Source: Bacteroides ndongoniae (GTDB taxonomy: Bacteria; Bacteroidota; Bacteroidia; Bacteroidales; Bacteroidaceae). Taken from it: 64,000 bases of DNA. Made by a program: the position numbers and the translations under genes. Of this stretch, positions 55,734 to 64,000 are shown in pieces. The first letter of the stretch is position 1. Each line of letters starts with the position of its first letter. The notes beneath the pieces are model-generated. The model made no database searches and was not told the origin of the DNA. It worked only from the letters and a program-made list of their open reading frames with translations. Location of the stretch: positions 310,001 through 374,000 of the forward strand of contig NZ_FNVV01000012.1 of the NCBI RefSeq assembly GCF_900108345.1. Reading direction: 5' to 3'.

Positions 55734-56015
55734 ATGATTACCAATCTCATCATGGCCACTCTGATTTCGGCCGCAGGCGTTGCTTCAAGTTTAGTATATA
55801 ATGTGAAAATGGAAGGCAACCGAATGACCAACAAAGAAGTTTACACCCTGAACGAAGGAAAGTATCTGAAACGTCTCTTCAAGATGGACTTCACCTACAA
55901 TGCACAAGGACAGGTGACCGACAAGAAAACCTACGTGTGGAACGAAAACCAGCAGGAATATGTACTACAGCAGGTAGAAACCTTCAATCCGGACAGCAAT
56001 ATACACGCCGACTGA
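55734..56015 (+). CDS. DUF3836-type small exported protein
   Basis: 93-aa protein, probably exported (hydrophobic N-terminus ITNLIMATLISAAGVASS, no clear cleavage site). The rest is beta-strand-rich with FTYNAQGQVTDKKTYVWNEN, a pattern of the Bacteroides-restricted DUF3836 family, which consists of short exported proteins often present in several copies. Function is unknown. It is divergent from an ECF sigma/membrane protein pair and followed by convergent transporter genes. Confidence 0.75.
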   Translation: MITNLIMATLISAAGVASSLVYNVKMEGNRMTNKEVYTLNEGKYLKRLFKMDFTYNAQGQVTDKKTYVWNENQQEYVLQQVETFNPDSNIHAD

Positions 56016-56080
56016 CAAACGGCAGAAGTTTAACTTTACAAAACAGCACTCTTTTCTAACAAAAAAACGATACAGAAGAT

Positions 56081-56959
56081 TTACTTTTTCCCTGCCAAAT
56101 AGACGCCCAGCAACACGCATGTGGCGCCTAGCAGGGCGAAAGGAGTCAGAGGTTCGTTCAGAAAGAACAAAGCACCGATAGATGTAAAGATAGGATTAAG
56201 GTAAATATAGTTGGATGCACGGACGGTACCCAGCCGCTTCAGAATGACATTCCATGCCGCAAAACAGACCAACGAAGCCAGCACACCGAGGAACAACAGA
56301 TTCATCCAGACGGCAGGATGGGCAAACGACGACAAAGGAAACTGCCACGGACGAAAGGCAAAAACGGGCAAAATAGTAAGCAGACCGTAAAAGAATACCT
56401 TACGGGTAACAAACACCGTAGAGTAACGACCGGACATCTGACGCATAATCAGGCTGTAGAATGCCCAGCTCAACGAAGCCGCAAGCGAAAGGAAATCGCC
56501 CAATGGAGAAAGCTTCAGCACAAAGTTGCCGTTGAAGATAACCAGTCCTACTCCTACCAAAGCCAGCAGCGAACCCGCCGTCAGTTGCCAGCCGGACTTC
56601 TCACCCCGATAAAAAAGTTTGAAAAGCAACATAGTAAGCAGCGGTGTGCTGCATACGATAAAGGCTACGTTAGTAGTCAGCGTCACTTCGAGTGCTGTGT
56701 TCTCGGTCAGGAAGTAGAGCGAACCTCCCGTTATGCCACCCAACAGCATCCAGCCTTCGTCACGCCAGTTATGACAAAACAACTTACGGGGTGAAATGAA
56801 CCAGATGCCCACATACGCCATCAGGAAGCGAAGCAAGAAAATCTCCTGCGGAGTCAGTCCGTTCTCTATCAGCACACGAGTCGATATGAAAGTCAATCCC
56901 CAGATGCCCACCACAACAATAGCCGCCAGGTGCCATCCCCATTCATTTTTCTCTTTCAT
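56081..56959 (-). CDS. EamA/DMT-family transporter
   Basis: Ten-helix inner-membrane transporter of the drug/metabolite superfamily with two EamA repeats (about 8-140 and 152-288). Typical blocks are LAAIVVVGIWGLTFISTRVL at the N-terminus, EVTLTTNVAFIVCSTPLLTM, and ASNYIYLNPIFTSIGALFFLNEPLTPFALLGA at the end, broken here only by loops. It has 292 aa. The substrate (metabolite, amino acid or drug efflux) is not predictable. It starts nine bases after a second EamA gene, forming a tandem pair. Confidence 0.92.
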   Translation of the reverse strand: MKEKNEWGWHLAAIVVVGIWGLTFISTRVLIENGLTPQEIFLLRFLMAYVGIWFISPRKLFCHNWRDEGWMLLGGITGGSLYFLTENTALEVTLTTNVAFIVCSTPLLTMLLFKLFYRGEKSGWQLTAGSLLALVGVGLVIFNGNFVLKLSPLGDFLSLAASLSWAFYSLIMRQMSGRYSTVFVTRKVFFYGLLTILPVFAFRPWQFPLSSFAHPAVWMNLLFLGVLASLVCFAAWNVILKRLGTVRASNYIYLNPIFTSIGALFFLNEPLTPFALLGATCVLLGVYLAGKK

Positions 56960-56968
56960 AGTCCTGAC

Positions 56969-57928
56969 CTATTCTGCTTTTTCCACTCCTTTATCACCTT
57001 TGGCCGCTTTGTAAGCCTCCATTTCGGCACGGCTGCGGCTCGATGTCACCAACCAGACACCACCGAATATCATCACTACCGAAAGCACTTTTGTCAGGTT
57101 GAAACTATCCATACCCCAACAGATAGCTACAATGGTAGCCACCAGCGGCTGAATGTAGTTGTACATACCTGCCACGGTAGGACGCAAGTTCTTCTGTCCG
57201 ACAATAATCAGGATATAACTGAGGAATGTAGCTCCTACCACTACAAAAAGAATGGAAGCGATACGGGCTCCGTCAAGTGCCAGCCAGTCAGTAGCCAGCA
57301 GACTGCTGTACGAGAAAGGCAACAGACAGATGAAAGCATAGGTAAACATCCACTTCATCACCGTAACAGCCGAATATTTGGTTACGAAATTCTTAAACAG
57401 CACAAAGTAAAAAGCATAACTACACTGAGCCAGAAGCACAAACACATCACCCAACAACGGATTGTCGCCCTTCACCGTCGTACCAGAAGCCTGCGAACTG
57501 CCCAGAATAAGCAGCAGTGCACCCGATGCTCCCACGGCGATACCCAGTATTTTCTTGCCCGTAATAGGTTCCTTCAGGAAAATGGCTGCCAGAATCATAG
57601 CTATCAGCGGCATACTGGTAGTGATGATGGAAGCATCCACGGGCGAAGTCATTCCCACCCCGAAAATGTAGCTTCCCTGATTGAAAACAATGGCCAGCAG
57701 CGAAGCCACGAAAAGTTTCATCAAATCTTTATGCCCCACATGTTCGGGTTTCTGGAAAAACGAAAAGATCCAAAACAGAATCATCGCGCCGAATACGCGC
57801 AAATCAGTCATCACCAAGGAGCTGACTGCTCCCCCTATCATCACAAACTTGGCCAGCGGAGCCATCAGTCCCCACATGCTGTTAGCGGCCAGCATCGCCA
57901 CGTGACCTTTCATTTTTGCAGTGTCCAT
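56969..57928 (-). CDS. EamA/DMT-family transporter
   Basis: Second ten-helix EamA transporter, 319 aa. The two repeats cover about 8-145 and 158-300; blocks include MLAANSMWGLMAPLAKFV, GMTSPVDASIITTSMPLIAM and YNYIQPLVATIVAICWGMD. The C-terminal tail after 300 is short, charged and cytoplasmic. It is upstream of the other EamA gene in the same transcript. Similarity between the two is only at the fold level, so they may carry different substrates or form a heteromer; both ideas are inference. Confidence 0.92.
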   Translation of the reverse strand: MDTAKMKGHVAMLAANSMWGLMAPLAKFVMIGGAVSSLVMTDLRVFGAMILFWIFSFFQKPEHVGHKDLMKLFVASLLAIVFNQGSYIFGVGMTSPVDASIITTSMPLIAMILAAIFLKEPITGKKILGIAVGASGALLLILGSSQASGTTVKGDNPLLGDVFVLLAQCSYAFYFVLFKNFVTKYSAVTVMKWMFTYAFICLLPFSYSSLLATDWLALDGARIASILFVVVGATFLSYILIIVGQKNLRPTVAGMYNYIQPLVATIVAICWGMDSFNLTKVLSVVMIFGGVWLVTSSRSRAEMEAYKAAKGDKGVEKAE

Positions 57929-57953
57929 AAGCAGAATATTTCTTTTTCGGGCG

Positions 57954-57961
57954 CAAAATTA
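57954..57961 (-). promoter_or_regulatory. -7 element of the EamA pair
   Basis: TAATTTTG on the minus strand (57961-57954), followed by C, 25 bp before the ATG. The -33 element is not recognisable. Confidence 0.5.
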
Positions 57962-58037
57962 CGAGAAAAGTAGGCAACGTATCTACGCAATCCAATGTTT
58001 TTTATGTACTTGATAAGTAAATCTGAAAATAAACACG

Positions 58038-58045
58038 TAAATTTG
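58038..58045 (+). promoter_or_regulatory. -7 element of leuS
   Basis: TAAATTTG followed by C, 74 bp before the leuS ATG. No TTTG at -33. Confidence 0.5.
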
Positions 58046-58119
58046 CATCGGTTTATTAACAAGGATATAAACCGAATTAAGTAAGATATAAACACGTTTT
58101 CAATAAATTATTAACAAGT

Positions 58120-60957
58120 ATGGAATACAATTTCAGGGAGATTGAAAAGAAATGGCAGAAACGATGGGTAGATAACAAGACCTATCAAGTAACGGAAGAC
58201 GATACGAAACAGAAATTCTATGTACTGAACATGTTCCCCTACCCCAGCGGCGCCGGTCTGCATGTAGGACACCCGCTAGGTTACATTGCTTCGGACATCT
58301 ACGCCCGCTACAAACGCCTGCAAGGTTTCAACGTACTGAATCCCATGGGATATGACGCTTACGGACTCCCTGCCGAACAGTATGCCATACAGACCGGACA
58401 ACACCCGGCCATCACTACTTCCGCCAACATCAACCGCTATCGCGAACAGCTGGACAAGATAGGTTTCTCATTCGACTGGAACCGCGAGATACGTACTTGC
58501 GATCCCGAATACTACCACTGGACACAATGGGCTTTCCAACAGATGTTCCAGAGCTACTACGACAATGCACTGCAAAAAGCGCAACCCATCAGTACTTTGA
58601 TAAAATCTTTCGAGACTAAAGGTACCGAAGGACTGGACGCAGCCTGCAGCGAAGAACTGAGCTTTACGGCCGACGAATGGAAGGCCATGAGTGAAAAACA
58701 ACAGCAGGAAACGCTAATGAATTACCGCATCGCCTACTTGGGCGAGACCATGGTGAACTGGTGCCCGCAACTGGGTACCGTGCTGGCCAACGACGAAGTA
58801 GTAGACGGTGTATCGGAACGTGGCGGTTATCCCGTTGTTCAGAAGAAGATGCGCCAATGGTGTCTGCGTGTGTCAGCCTACGCCCAACGTCTGCTCGACG
58901 GACTGGAAACCATCGACTGGACAGACTCGCTGAAAGAAACACAGCGCAATTGGATTGGCCGCTCGGAAGGTACCGAAGTACAATTCAAGGTAAAAGACAG
59001 CGATCTGGAATTCACCATCTTCACGACCCGTGCCGATACCATGTTCGGTGTAACGTTCATGGTGCTGGCTCCCGAAAGCGAACTGGTTCCGCAAGTTACT
59101 ACCGAAGCCCAGAAAGCCGACGTAGAAGCCTATTTGGATCGCACCAAGAAACGTACCGAACGCGAACGCATCAGCGACCGTAGCGTAAGCGGTGTCTTCT
59201 CGGGTTCGTATGCCATCAATCCTTTCACAGGCGAGGCAGTGCCCATCTGGATTAGCGACTACGTACTGGCTGGCTACGGTACAGGTGCCATCATGGCTGT
59301 ACCTGCACACGACTCTCGCGACTACGCTTTTGCAAAGCATTTCGGTCTGGAAATCCGTCCGCTGGTCGAAGGTTGCGACGTAAGCGAAGAGAGCTTCGAT
59401 GCCAAAGAAGGTATTGTTTGCAACAGTCCGAAAGCCGATGCCGTTCCCTATTGTGACCTTTCTCTGAACGGACTCACCATCAAGGAAGCCATCGCCGCTA
59501 CCAAGAAATACGTCAAGGAACATCACTTGGGTCGTGTCAAGGTGAACTACCGTCTGCGCGACGCCATCTTCAGCCGCCAGCGTTACTGGGGCGAACCGTT
59601 CCCTGTTTACTATAAGGACAACATGCCCTACATGATTCCCGAAAGCTGCCTGCCACTAGAATTGCCCGAGGTAGCCAAGTTCTTGCCTACCGAAACAGGC
59701 GAACCACCGTTGGGTCACGCTACGAAGTGGGCTTGGGACACAGTAAACAACTGTGTAGTAGAAAACAGCAAGATTGACAACCAAACTGTCTTCCCGCTCG
59801 AACTGAACACCATGCCGGGCTTTGCAGGCTCCAGTGCCTACTACCTGCGCTACATGGATCCACGCAACCACACAGCACTGGTAGACAAGAAAGTAGATGA
59901 ATACTGGCGCAATGTAGACCTCTATGTAGGCGGTACAGAACACGCTACTGGCCACCTTATCTACTCACGCTTCTGGAACAAGTTCCTGCACGATCTGGGC
60001 ATCTCTGTTGTAGAAGAACCCTTCCAGAAACTGGTGAACCAGGGTATGATTCAGGGCCGAAGCAACTTCGTATATCGTATCAAAGATACCAATACTTTTG
60101 TATCACTGGGCCTGAAAGACCAGTACGACACTACCCCACTCCACGTGGATGTAAACATCGTATCGAACGACGTGCTCGATGTAGAAGCCTTCAAGGCATG
60201 GCGTCCGGAATACAACACTGCCGAATTCATTCTGGAAGACGGCAAATACATCTGCGGATGGGCAGTAGAGAAAATGTCCAAGTCGATGTTCAATGTTGTT
60301 AATCCCGACATGATTGTCGAGAAATACGGAGCCGATACATTGCGTATGTACGAAATGTTCCTTGGCCCGGTAGAACAATCCAAACCATGGGATACAAATG
60401 GTATCGACGGTGTACACCGCTTCCTCAAGAAATTCTGGGCACTGTTCTACGATCGTACAGGCAACTATCAGGTAACGGACGAAGCCGCTACAAAAGACGA
60501 ACTGAAGTCTCTGCATAAGCTCATCAAGAAGGTAACAGGCGACATCGAGACCTTCTCGTACAATACCAGCATCAGTGCCTTCATGATCTGTGTCAACGAA
60601 CTGGCTTCGCTGAAATGCAACAAGAAGGAAATCCTGAACCAGCTGATCATCGTACTTGCACCATTCGCTCCCCACGTCTGCGAAGAGTTGTGGGAGACGT
60701 TAGGCAATACCGGATCGGTATGCGACGCCCACTGGCCGGCCTACAACGAGGAATATCTGGTAGAAAATACCATAAACTATACGATCTCTTTCAACGGCAA
60801 AGCCCGCTTCAATATGGAATTCCCAACTGATGCCACTTCCGAAACCATTCAGGCTACAGTTCTGGCAGACGAACGTTCAGCCAAATGGATGGAAGGCAAA
60901 TCGGTAGTGAAAGTCATCGTAGTGCCGAAGAAGATCGTAAACGTTGTAGTGAAATAA
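58120..60957 (+). CDS. leuS: leucyl-tRNA synthetase
   Basis: Charges tRNA-Leu (class I synthetase with CP1 editing). It has 945 aa. The HIGH motif is HVGH at 48-51 in [20 protein letters not shown] is at about 718-722. The editing domain is inserted at about 230-430, with [17 protein letters not shown] and the [13 protein letters not shown] block that includes the editing Asp. An anticodon-binding domain lies near 780-900. The 945 residues exceed the roughly 860 of E. coli; part of the extra length is an insertion near 160-205. It leads a leuS-yitT-rdgB row. Confidence 0.98.
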   Translation: MEYNFREIEKKWQKRWVDNKTYQVTEDDTKQKFYVLNMFPYPSGAGLHVGHPLGYIASDIYARYKRLQGFNVLNPMGYDAYGLPAEQYAIQTGQHPAITTSANINRYREQLDKIGFSFDWNREIRTCDPEYYHWTQWAFQQMFQSYYDNALQKAQPISTLIKSFETKGTEGLDAACSEELSFTADEWKAMSEKQQQETLMNYRIAYLGETMVNWCPQLGTVLANDEVVDGVSERGGYPVVQKKMRQWCLRVSAYAQRLLDGLETIDWTDSLKETQRNWIGRSEGTEVQFKVKDSDLEFTIFTTRADTMFGVTFMVLAPESELVPQVTTEAQKADVEAYLDRTKKRTERERISDRSVSGVFSGSYAINPFTGEAVPIWISDYVLAGYGTGAIMAVPAHDSRDYAFAKHFGLEIRPLVEGCDVSEESFDAKEGIVCNSPKADAVPYCDLSLNGLTIKEAIAATKKYVKEHHLGRVKVNYRLRDAIFSRQRYWGEPFPVYYKDNMPYMIPESCLPLELPEVAKFLPTETGEPPLGHATKWAWDTVNNCVVENSKIDNQTVFPLELNTMPGFAGSSAYYLRYMDPRNHTALVDKKVDEYWRNVDLYVGGTEHATGHLIYSRFWNKFLHDLGISVVEEPFQKLVNQGMIQGRSNFVYRIKDTNTFVSLGLKDQYDTTPLHVDVNIVSNDVLDVEAFKAWRPEYNTAEFILEDGKYICGWAVEKMSKSMFNVVNPDMIVEKYGADTLRMYEMFLGPVEQSKPWDTNGIDGVHRFLKKFWALFYDRTGNYQVTDEAATKDELKSLHKLIKKVTGDIETFSYNTSISAFMICVNELASLKCNKKEILNQLIIVLAPFAPHVCEELWETLGNTGSVCDAHWPAYNEEYLVENTINYTISFNGKARFNMEFPTDATSETIQATVLADERSAKWMEGKSVVKVIVVPKKIVNVVVK

Positions 60958-60967
60958 TTTTGTTAAT

Positions 60968-61870
60968 ATGCATATCAGTAAACCGAACAAAGCAGCATTG
61001 ATGAGAGAACTGAAGGATTATGTCATGATCACTCTCGGCCTCATCAGTTATTCACTGGCATGGGCAGCTTTTCTGTTGCCCTACCAGATCACAACCGGAG
61101 GAACAACAGGTATCGGAGCCATCATTTACTATGCAACAGGCTTCCCCATACAGTACTCGTATTTTCTTATCAATGCTGTCTTGATGACTTTTGCCATCAA
61201 GATATTAGGCCCTAAATTCAGTATAAAGACCACGTATGCCATCTTTGTACTGACCATATTACTGGAATTCTTTCAGTGGCTGATCAAGAACCCCGACGGT
61301 ACATTTCCACAAATTCTGGGACCGGGACAGGACTTCATGGCCTGTCTGATTGGTGCAGCCATGTGCGGTATCGGTTTGGGAGTGGTATTCAACTGTAACG
61401 GAAGTACGGGCGGAACAGATATCATTGCTGCCATCATCAACAAATATCGTGACGTAACACTGGGACGTATGATTATGGCTTGCGATGTGGTTATCATCAG
61501 TTCCTGCTACTTCATCTTCCACGACTGGCGCCGGGTAATATTCGGTTTTGTAACATTGTTTATTATCGGACTGGTACTCGACTACATCGTGAACAGCGCC
61601 CGGCAGTCGGTACAATTCCTTATCTTTTCCAAAGAATACGAAAAGATTGCCGATCGTATCACCAAGGAAACCCATCGTGGTGTAACAGTACTCGATGGTA
61701 CCGGATGGTACAGCAAAGGACAAGTAAAAGTATTGGTAGTACTGGCTTACAAACGCCAGTCAGTCGAAATATTCCGCCTGGTAAAAGACATCGATCCCAA
61801 TGCCTTTATCTCGCAAAGTTCAGTCATCGGTGTCTATGGAGAAGGATTCGACAAACTGAAAGGAAAATAA
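60968..61870 (+). CDS. YitT-family membrane protein (DUF161/DUF2179)
   Basis: Five- to six-helix inner-membrane protein with a C-terminal cytoplasmic DUF2179 domain (about 215-295; RGVTVLDGTGWYSKGQVKVL). The membrane part includes LPYQITTGGTTGIGAIIYY and VFNCNGSTGGTDIIAAIINK, the two glycine-rich family repeats. It has 300 aa. The function of the family is not settled. It begins 10 bp after leuS and 27 bp before rdgB, so it is likely in the same transcript. Confidence 0.93.
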   Translation: MHISKPNKAALMRELKDYVMITLGLISYSLAWAAFLLPYQITTGGTTGIGAIIYYATGFPIQYSYFLINAVLMTFAIKILGPKFSIKTTYAIFVLTILLEFFQWLIKNPDGTFPQILGPGQDFMACLIGAAMCGIGLGVVFNCNGSTGGTDIIAAIINKYRDVTLGRMIMACDVVIISSCYFIFHDWRRVIFGFVTLFIIGLVLDYIVNSARQSVQFLIFSKEYEKIADRITKETHRGVTVLDGTGWYSKGQVKVLVVLAYKRQSVEIFRLVKDIDPNAFISQSSVIGVYGEGFDKLKGK

Positions 61871-61897
61871 ATCGCAAACCACCTAAACTACAATTGT

Positions 61898-62476
61898 ATG
61901 AAGAAATTCGTCTTTGCAACTAACAATGCCCACAAGCTGGAAGAAGTAAAAGACATCCTGGGAAACAAGATAGAAGTGCTCAGCATGGGAGATATCAATT
62001 GCCATGCTGATATTCCTGAAACAGCTGATACGCTGGCCGGAAATGCACTGATAAAGGCAAGATATATCTACGAGCACTATCACATGGATTGCTTTGCCGA
62101 CGACACCGGACTCGAAGTAGAAGCACTGAACGGAGCACCCGGAGTATATTCGGCACGCTATGCCGGCGATGCCCACAACTCCGAAGCCAACATGAAAAAA
62201 TTACTGCAGGAATTGGAAGGTGTCGAAAACCGGAAAGCACAATTCCGTACAGTATTTGCCTTGATTCTCGACGGCAAGGAACATCTGTTCGAGGGTATTG
62301 TAAAAGGAGAAATAGTAAAAGTACGGAAGGGTACCTCTGGTTTCGGTTACGATCCTATCTTCGTTCCCGAAGGATACAGCCAGACTTTTGCCGAGATGGG
62401 AAATGCCGAAAAGAACAAGATTAGCCATCGTGCCAAGGCAACCCAAAAACTCTGCAAATTCTTGAAGTCCATTTAA
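61898..62476 (+). CDS. rdgB: XTP/dITP diphosphatase (Ham1/RdgB family)
   Basis: House-cleaning pyrophosphatase that hydrolyses ITP, dITP and XTP so that they are not built into nucleic acid. The N-terminal [16 protein letters not shown] carries the substrate-binding TxNxxK motif. Further family blocks are [23 protein letters not shown] near 65-87 (broken by catalytic Asp-Asp), [13 protein letters not shown] and [10 protein letters not shown] near the end. At 192 aa the length is normal. It is the last gene of the leuS row. Confidence 0.96.
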   Translation: MKKFVFATNNAHKLEEVKDILGNKIEVLSMGDINCHADIPETADTLAGNALIKARYIYEHYHMDCFADDTGLEVEALNGAPGVYSARYAGDAHNSEANMKKLLQELEGVENRKAQFRTVFALILDGKEHLFEGIVKGEIVKVRKGTSGFGYDPIFVPEGYSQTFAEMGNAEKNKISHRAKATQKLCKFLKSI

Positions 62477-62491
62477 AGACATTCATCACTG

Positions 62492-62568
62492 ATTCCCCGG
62501 ATTATTACAGATTATGACATATTCATCACCCAATCGGATACACATCAGTCTGTAATTATCCGGGGAAT
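62492..62568. repeat. 20-bp inverted repeat with large loop, between convergent rdgB and AAA genes
   Basis: ATTCCCCGGATTATTACAGA (62492-62511) and TCTGTAATTATCCGGGGAAT (62549-62568) are complementary with a single mismatch and enclose 37 bases. No T tract follows on either strand, so it is not a standard intrinsic terminator, though it may still stop or protect both transcripts. Confidence 0.75.
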
Positions 62569-62604
62569 ATTGTAACTATCCATTCTATTTTCACTCTCCC
62601 TATT

Positions 62605-64000
62605 TCAGGCAATAAAGCCAATACGACGACGGGGCACCAATACAGGTGATTTCTGTTTCCGGAATCTGGCTGCCGCATACGCTATGTCTTCTTTCCGTAT
62701 GCATTGCAAACAAGTCGCACCTATCTGCAACCGTTTTTCTTTCATCACACGCATAGCCATTGCCGGAAATACTCCTGAAGTGAAGAATTTCTTTATCCAA
62801 CGTGCATTGTCGAAATAGCGGTCCTTCTCGTCCAATGTTTCTTTGACAACTTCGTTCAGTAAAGTTTCCGCATCCGCTTCGAGCGAATATCCCCTACCCG
62901 CCAGAAAATGCCCGGCTATCTGCACCAGTTCGTCTGCGCTATAGTCATCAAAATGAAAACGATAAGGAAAGCGCCCCTGCAATCCCTGGTTCATTTGCAT
63001 CAGTCGTTCCATTTCGTTTTCATAACCAGCCAATATAACCAGCATGTCCGAATGAGGTTGCGACAAAATAGTCAGCAGACTTTCGACAACATGGTTACCA
63101 AAGTCTTTACGGTCGTCCAATGTATCGCACAGTGTGTAGGCTTCGTCGATAAACAGTACGTTTCCACGAGCTGATTCCAGCACATCCTGCATGTTCTTTT
63201 CCGTCTCGCCAATGTAACGGCCCACCAGTTTGCTGCGTTCCGTCATTACAACTTCACCTTTCGACAGTAAACCCATGGTATGGAATATCTTTCCGATATA
63301 CTGTGCGACGGTAGTCTTTCCTATACCCGGATTACCGGTAAAAATCATGTGATACGTTCCTTCGTCATCAGACGGCAGATGCAGCAACTTACGCTGGCGG
63401 TTGAAACAGACCTGATAGAAAACAGCTTCCAGTTCCTGTTTCAGTGTGTTTAGCCCTATCATATTATATATAGGTAACATGCTCTCTTCGAATCGTTGAC
63501 GGATGTTTTCAACAGAAGTTTCAACATCTGTTGAAACCGATGCTAACTGTACATTGAAGTGCTCACTCAGACGAACATCACACGGCTGTACGACCGTAAA
63601 TTCATCGGTATCCATTATGCCCGATTCACAATAAGCCTCCTGCAAACGTTTCTGCACAGAAGGAATCAGCGAACCGGATAAAAAAGCGTCCGCATCCTGG
63701 TGCGACCACGAAGCAAACACATTGTATTCCCACAACCGGCGTACCTGCGACACCAACTCGTGCTCAGCCTGTGGCGAAAGACGAAGCGATGTCTCTCCTA
63801 CCGCACTACGAAGCGAATAAATCACTTCCTGCCATGAGAAAGGACGGATAACGAACCGCCCCTCTTCGGTGAAGCGAACAAACAATTCGGGAGCAAAACG
63901 GCGCAACTCCTCCACTTCGGAATCTGTTCCACAAAGAATAAACACCGAAAATACAGCACGATTGGCCAGTGCTTCTTTTAGTTTTCCAAGCAGTTCACTA
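62605..64000 (-). CDS. CbxX/CfqX-type AAA ATPase (5' end beyond window)
   Basis: The reading frame stays open to the right edge; a GTG at 63945 lies inside coding sequence (upstream codons read LKEALANRAVFSV) and is not believed to be the start. The visible part begins with the tail of one AAA module (FILCGTDSEVEELRRFAPEL, FVRFTEEG). A full second module follows: Walker A FTGNPGIGKTT, Walker B NVLFIDEAYTL, the pore/sensor region VILAGYENEM and arginine-bearing GLQGRFPYRF. Related to SpoVK/CbbX remodelling ATPases with tandem modules. The client protein is unknown. Confidence 0.9.
   Translation of the reverse strand, partial: SELLGKLKEALANRAVFSVFILCGTDSEVEELRRFAPELFVRFTEEGRFVIRPFSWQEVIYSLRSAVGETSLRLSPQAEHELVSQVRRLWEYNVFASWSHQDADAFLSGSLIPSVQKRLQEAYCESGIMDTDEFTVVQPCDVRLSEHFNVQLASVSTDVETSVENIRQRFEESMLPIYNMIGLNTLKQELEAVFYQVCFNRQRKLLHLPSDDEGTYHMIFTGNPGIGKTTVAQYIGKIFHTMGLLSKGEVVMTERSKLVGRYIGETEKNMQDVLESARGNVLFIDEAYTLCDTLDDRKDFGNHVVESLLTILSQPHSDMLVILAGYENEMERLMQMNQGLQGRFPYRFHFDDYSADELVQIAGHFLAGRGYSLEADAETLLNEVVKETLDEKDRYFDNARWIKKFFTSGVFPAMAMRVMKEKRLQIGATCLQCIRKEDIAYAAARFRKQKSPVLVPRRRIGFIA

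Noticed and set aside
57962..58119. T-box or amino-acid leader before leuS
   Set aside because: The 5' region is short and A+T-rich, without a specifier stem or antiterminator-like fold; T-boxes are also not expected in this phylum.
63946..64000. GTG at 63945 as true start of the AAA gene
   Set aside because: Codons upstream remain open to the window edge and read as a continuous AAA helix (LKEALANRAVFSV), so the gene begins outside the window.

Overview
The window looks like a chromosome segment of a gut Bacteroides (Bacteroidota). The reasons are SusC/SusD-type glycan uptake genes with a hybrid two-component system, Bacteroides-type promoters (TTTG, 19-20 bp, TAnnTTTG), families largely confined to this phylum (DUF4271, DUF3098, DUF3836, DUF4361), and leader peptides ending in AQ. 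Species cannot be fixed from sequence reading alone. Almost all genes from 1 to 48960 run on the minus strand. The right quarter is mixed.

Region 1 (1-2428) is the end of a glycan-degrading cluster: a GH43-CBM6 enzyme followed by a GH27 enzyme that runs off the left edge. Region 2 (2814-20858) is core metabolism: tyrS; an operon-like row LOG-family hydrolase, DUF4271, hemD, rnpA, yidD, tatD; an ECF sigma factor; metK, preceded by a probable SAM-II-type riboswitch; two DUF3857 transglutaminase-like proteins, one with its catalytic residues lost; and a long row methyltransferase, ftsX, DUF3098, uppP, truB, queA, folK and a nuclease/phosphatase-fold protein. folK carries 60 extra N-terminal codons that coincide exactly with a repeat element bounded by inverted repeats.

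Region 3 (21371-42052) is a polysaccharide utilisation locus (PUL). An HTCS sensor-regulator is followed by three GH43 enzymes, then an operon of TIG/beta-propeller lipoprotein, SusC, SusD, DUF4361 lipoprotein and an MG2/TonB-plug protein. An AraC regulator converges on the far end. The part from about 31300 to 42100 is visibly A+T-richer than both flanks. Region 4 (42830-48960) is a G+C-richer trio of GH43, GH127 and GH29. The enzyme set suggests release of arabinose, fucose and perhaps galactose or xylose from a branched plant glycan such as an arabinogalactan or pectic side chain. The substrate is inference only.

Region 5 (49304-64000) holds a SulP transporter, an M48 peptidase, a DUF3592-like membrane protein, an AAA/PD-(D/E)XK protein, an ECF sigma factor with a four-helix membrane partner, a divergent DUF3836 protein, two EamA transporters, leuS-yitT-rdgB, and a CbxX-type AAA protein cut by the right edge.

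Non-coding DNA is unusually rich in palindromes: an array of 14-16 bp palindromes at 22-bp period (22347-22427), a perfect 32-bp palindrome with a diverged relative 13 kb away, two long hairpins at 45040-45235, alternating GGTGAAA/TTTCACC sites, and the element inside folK. No tRNA, rRNA, CRISPR array or intact insertion sequence was seen.
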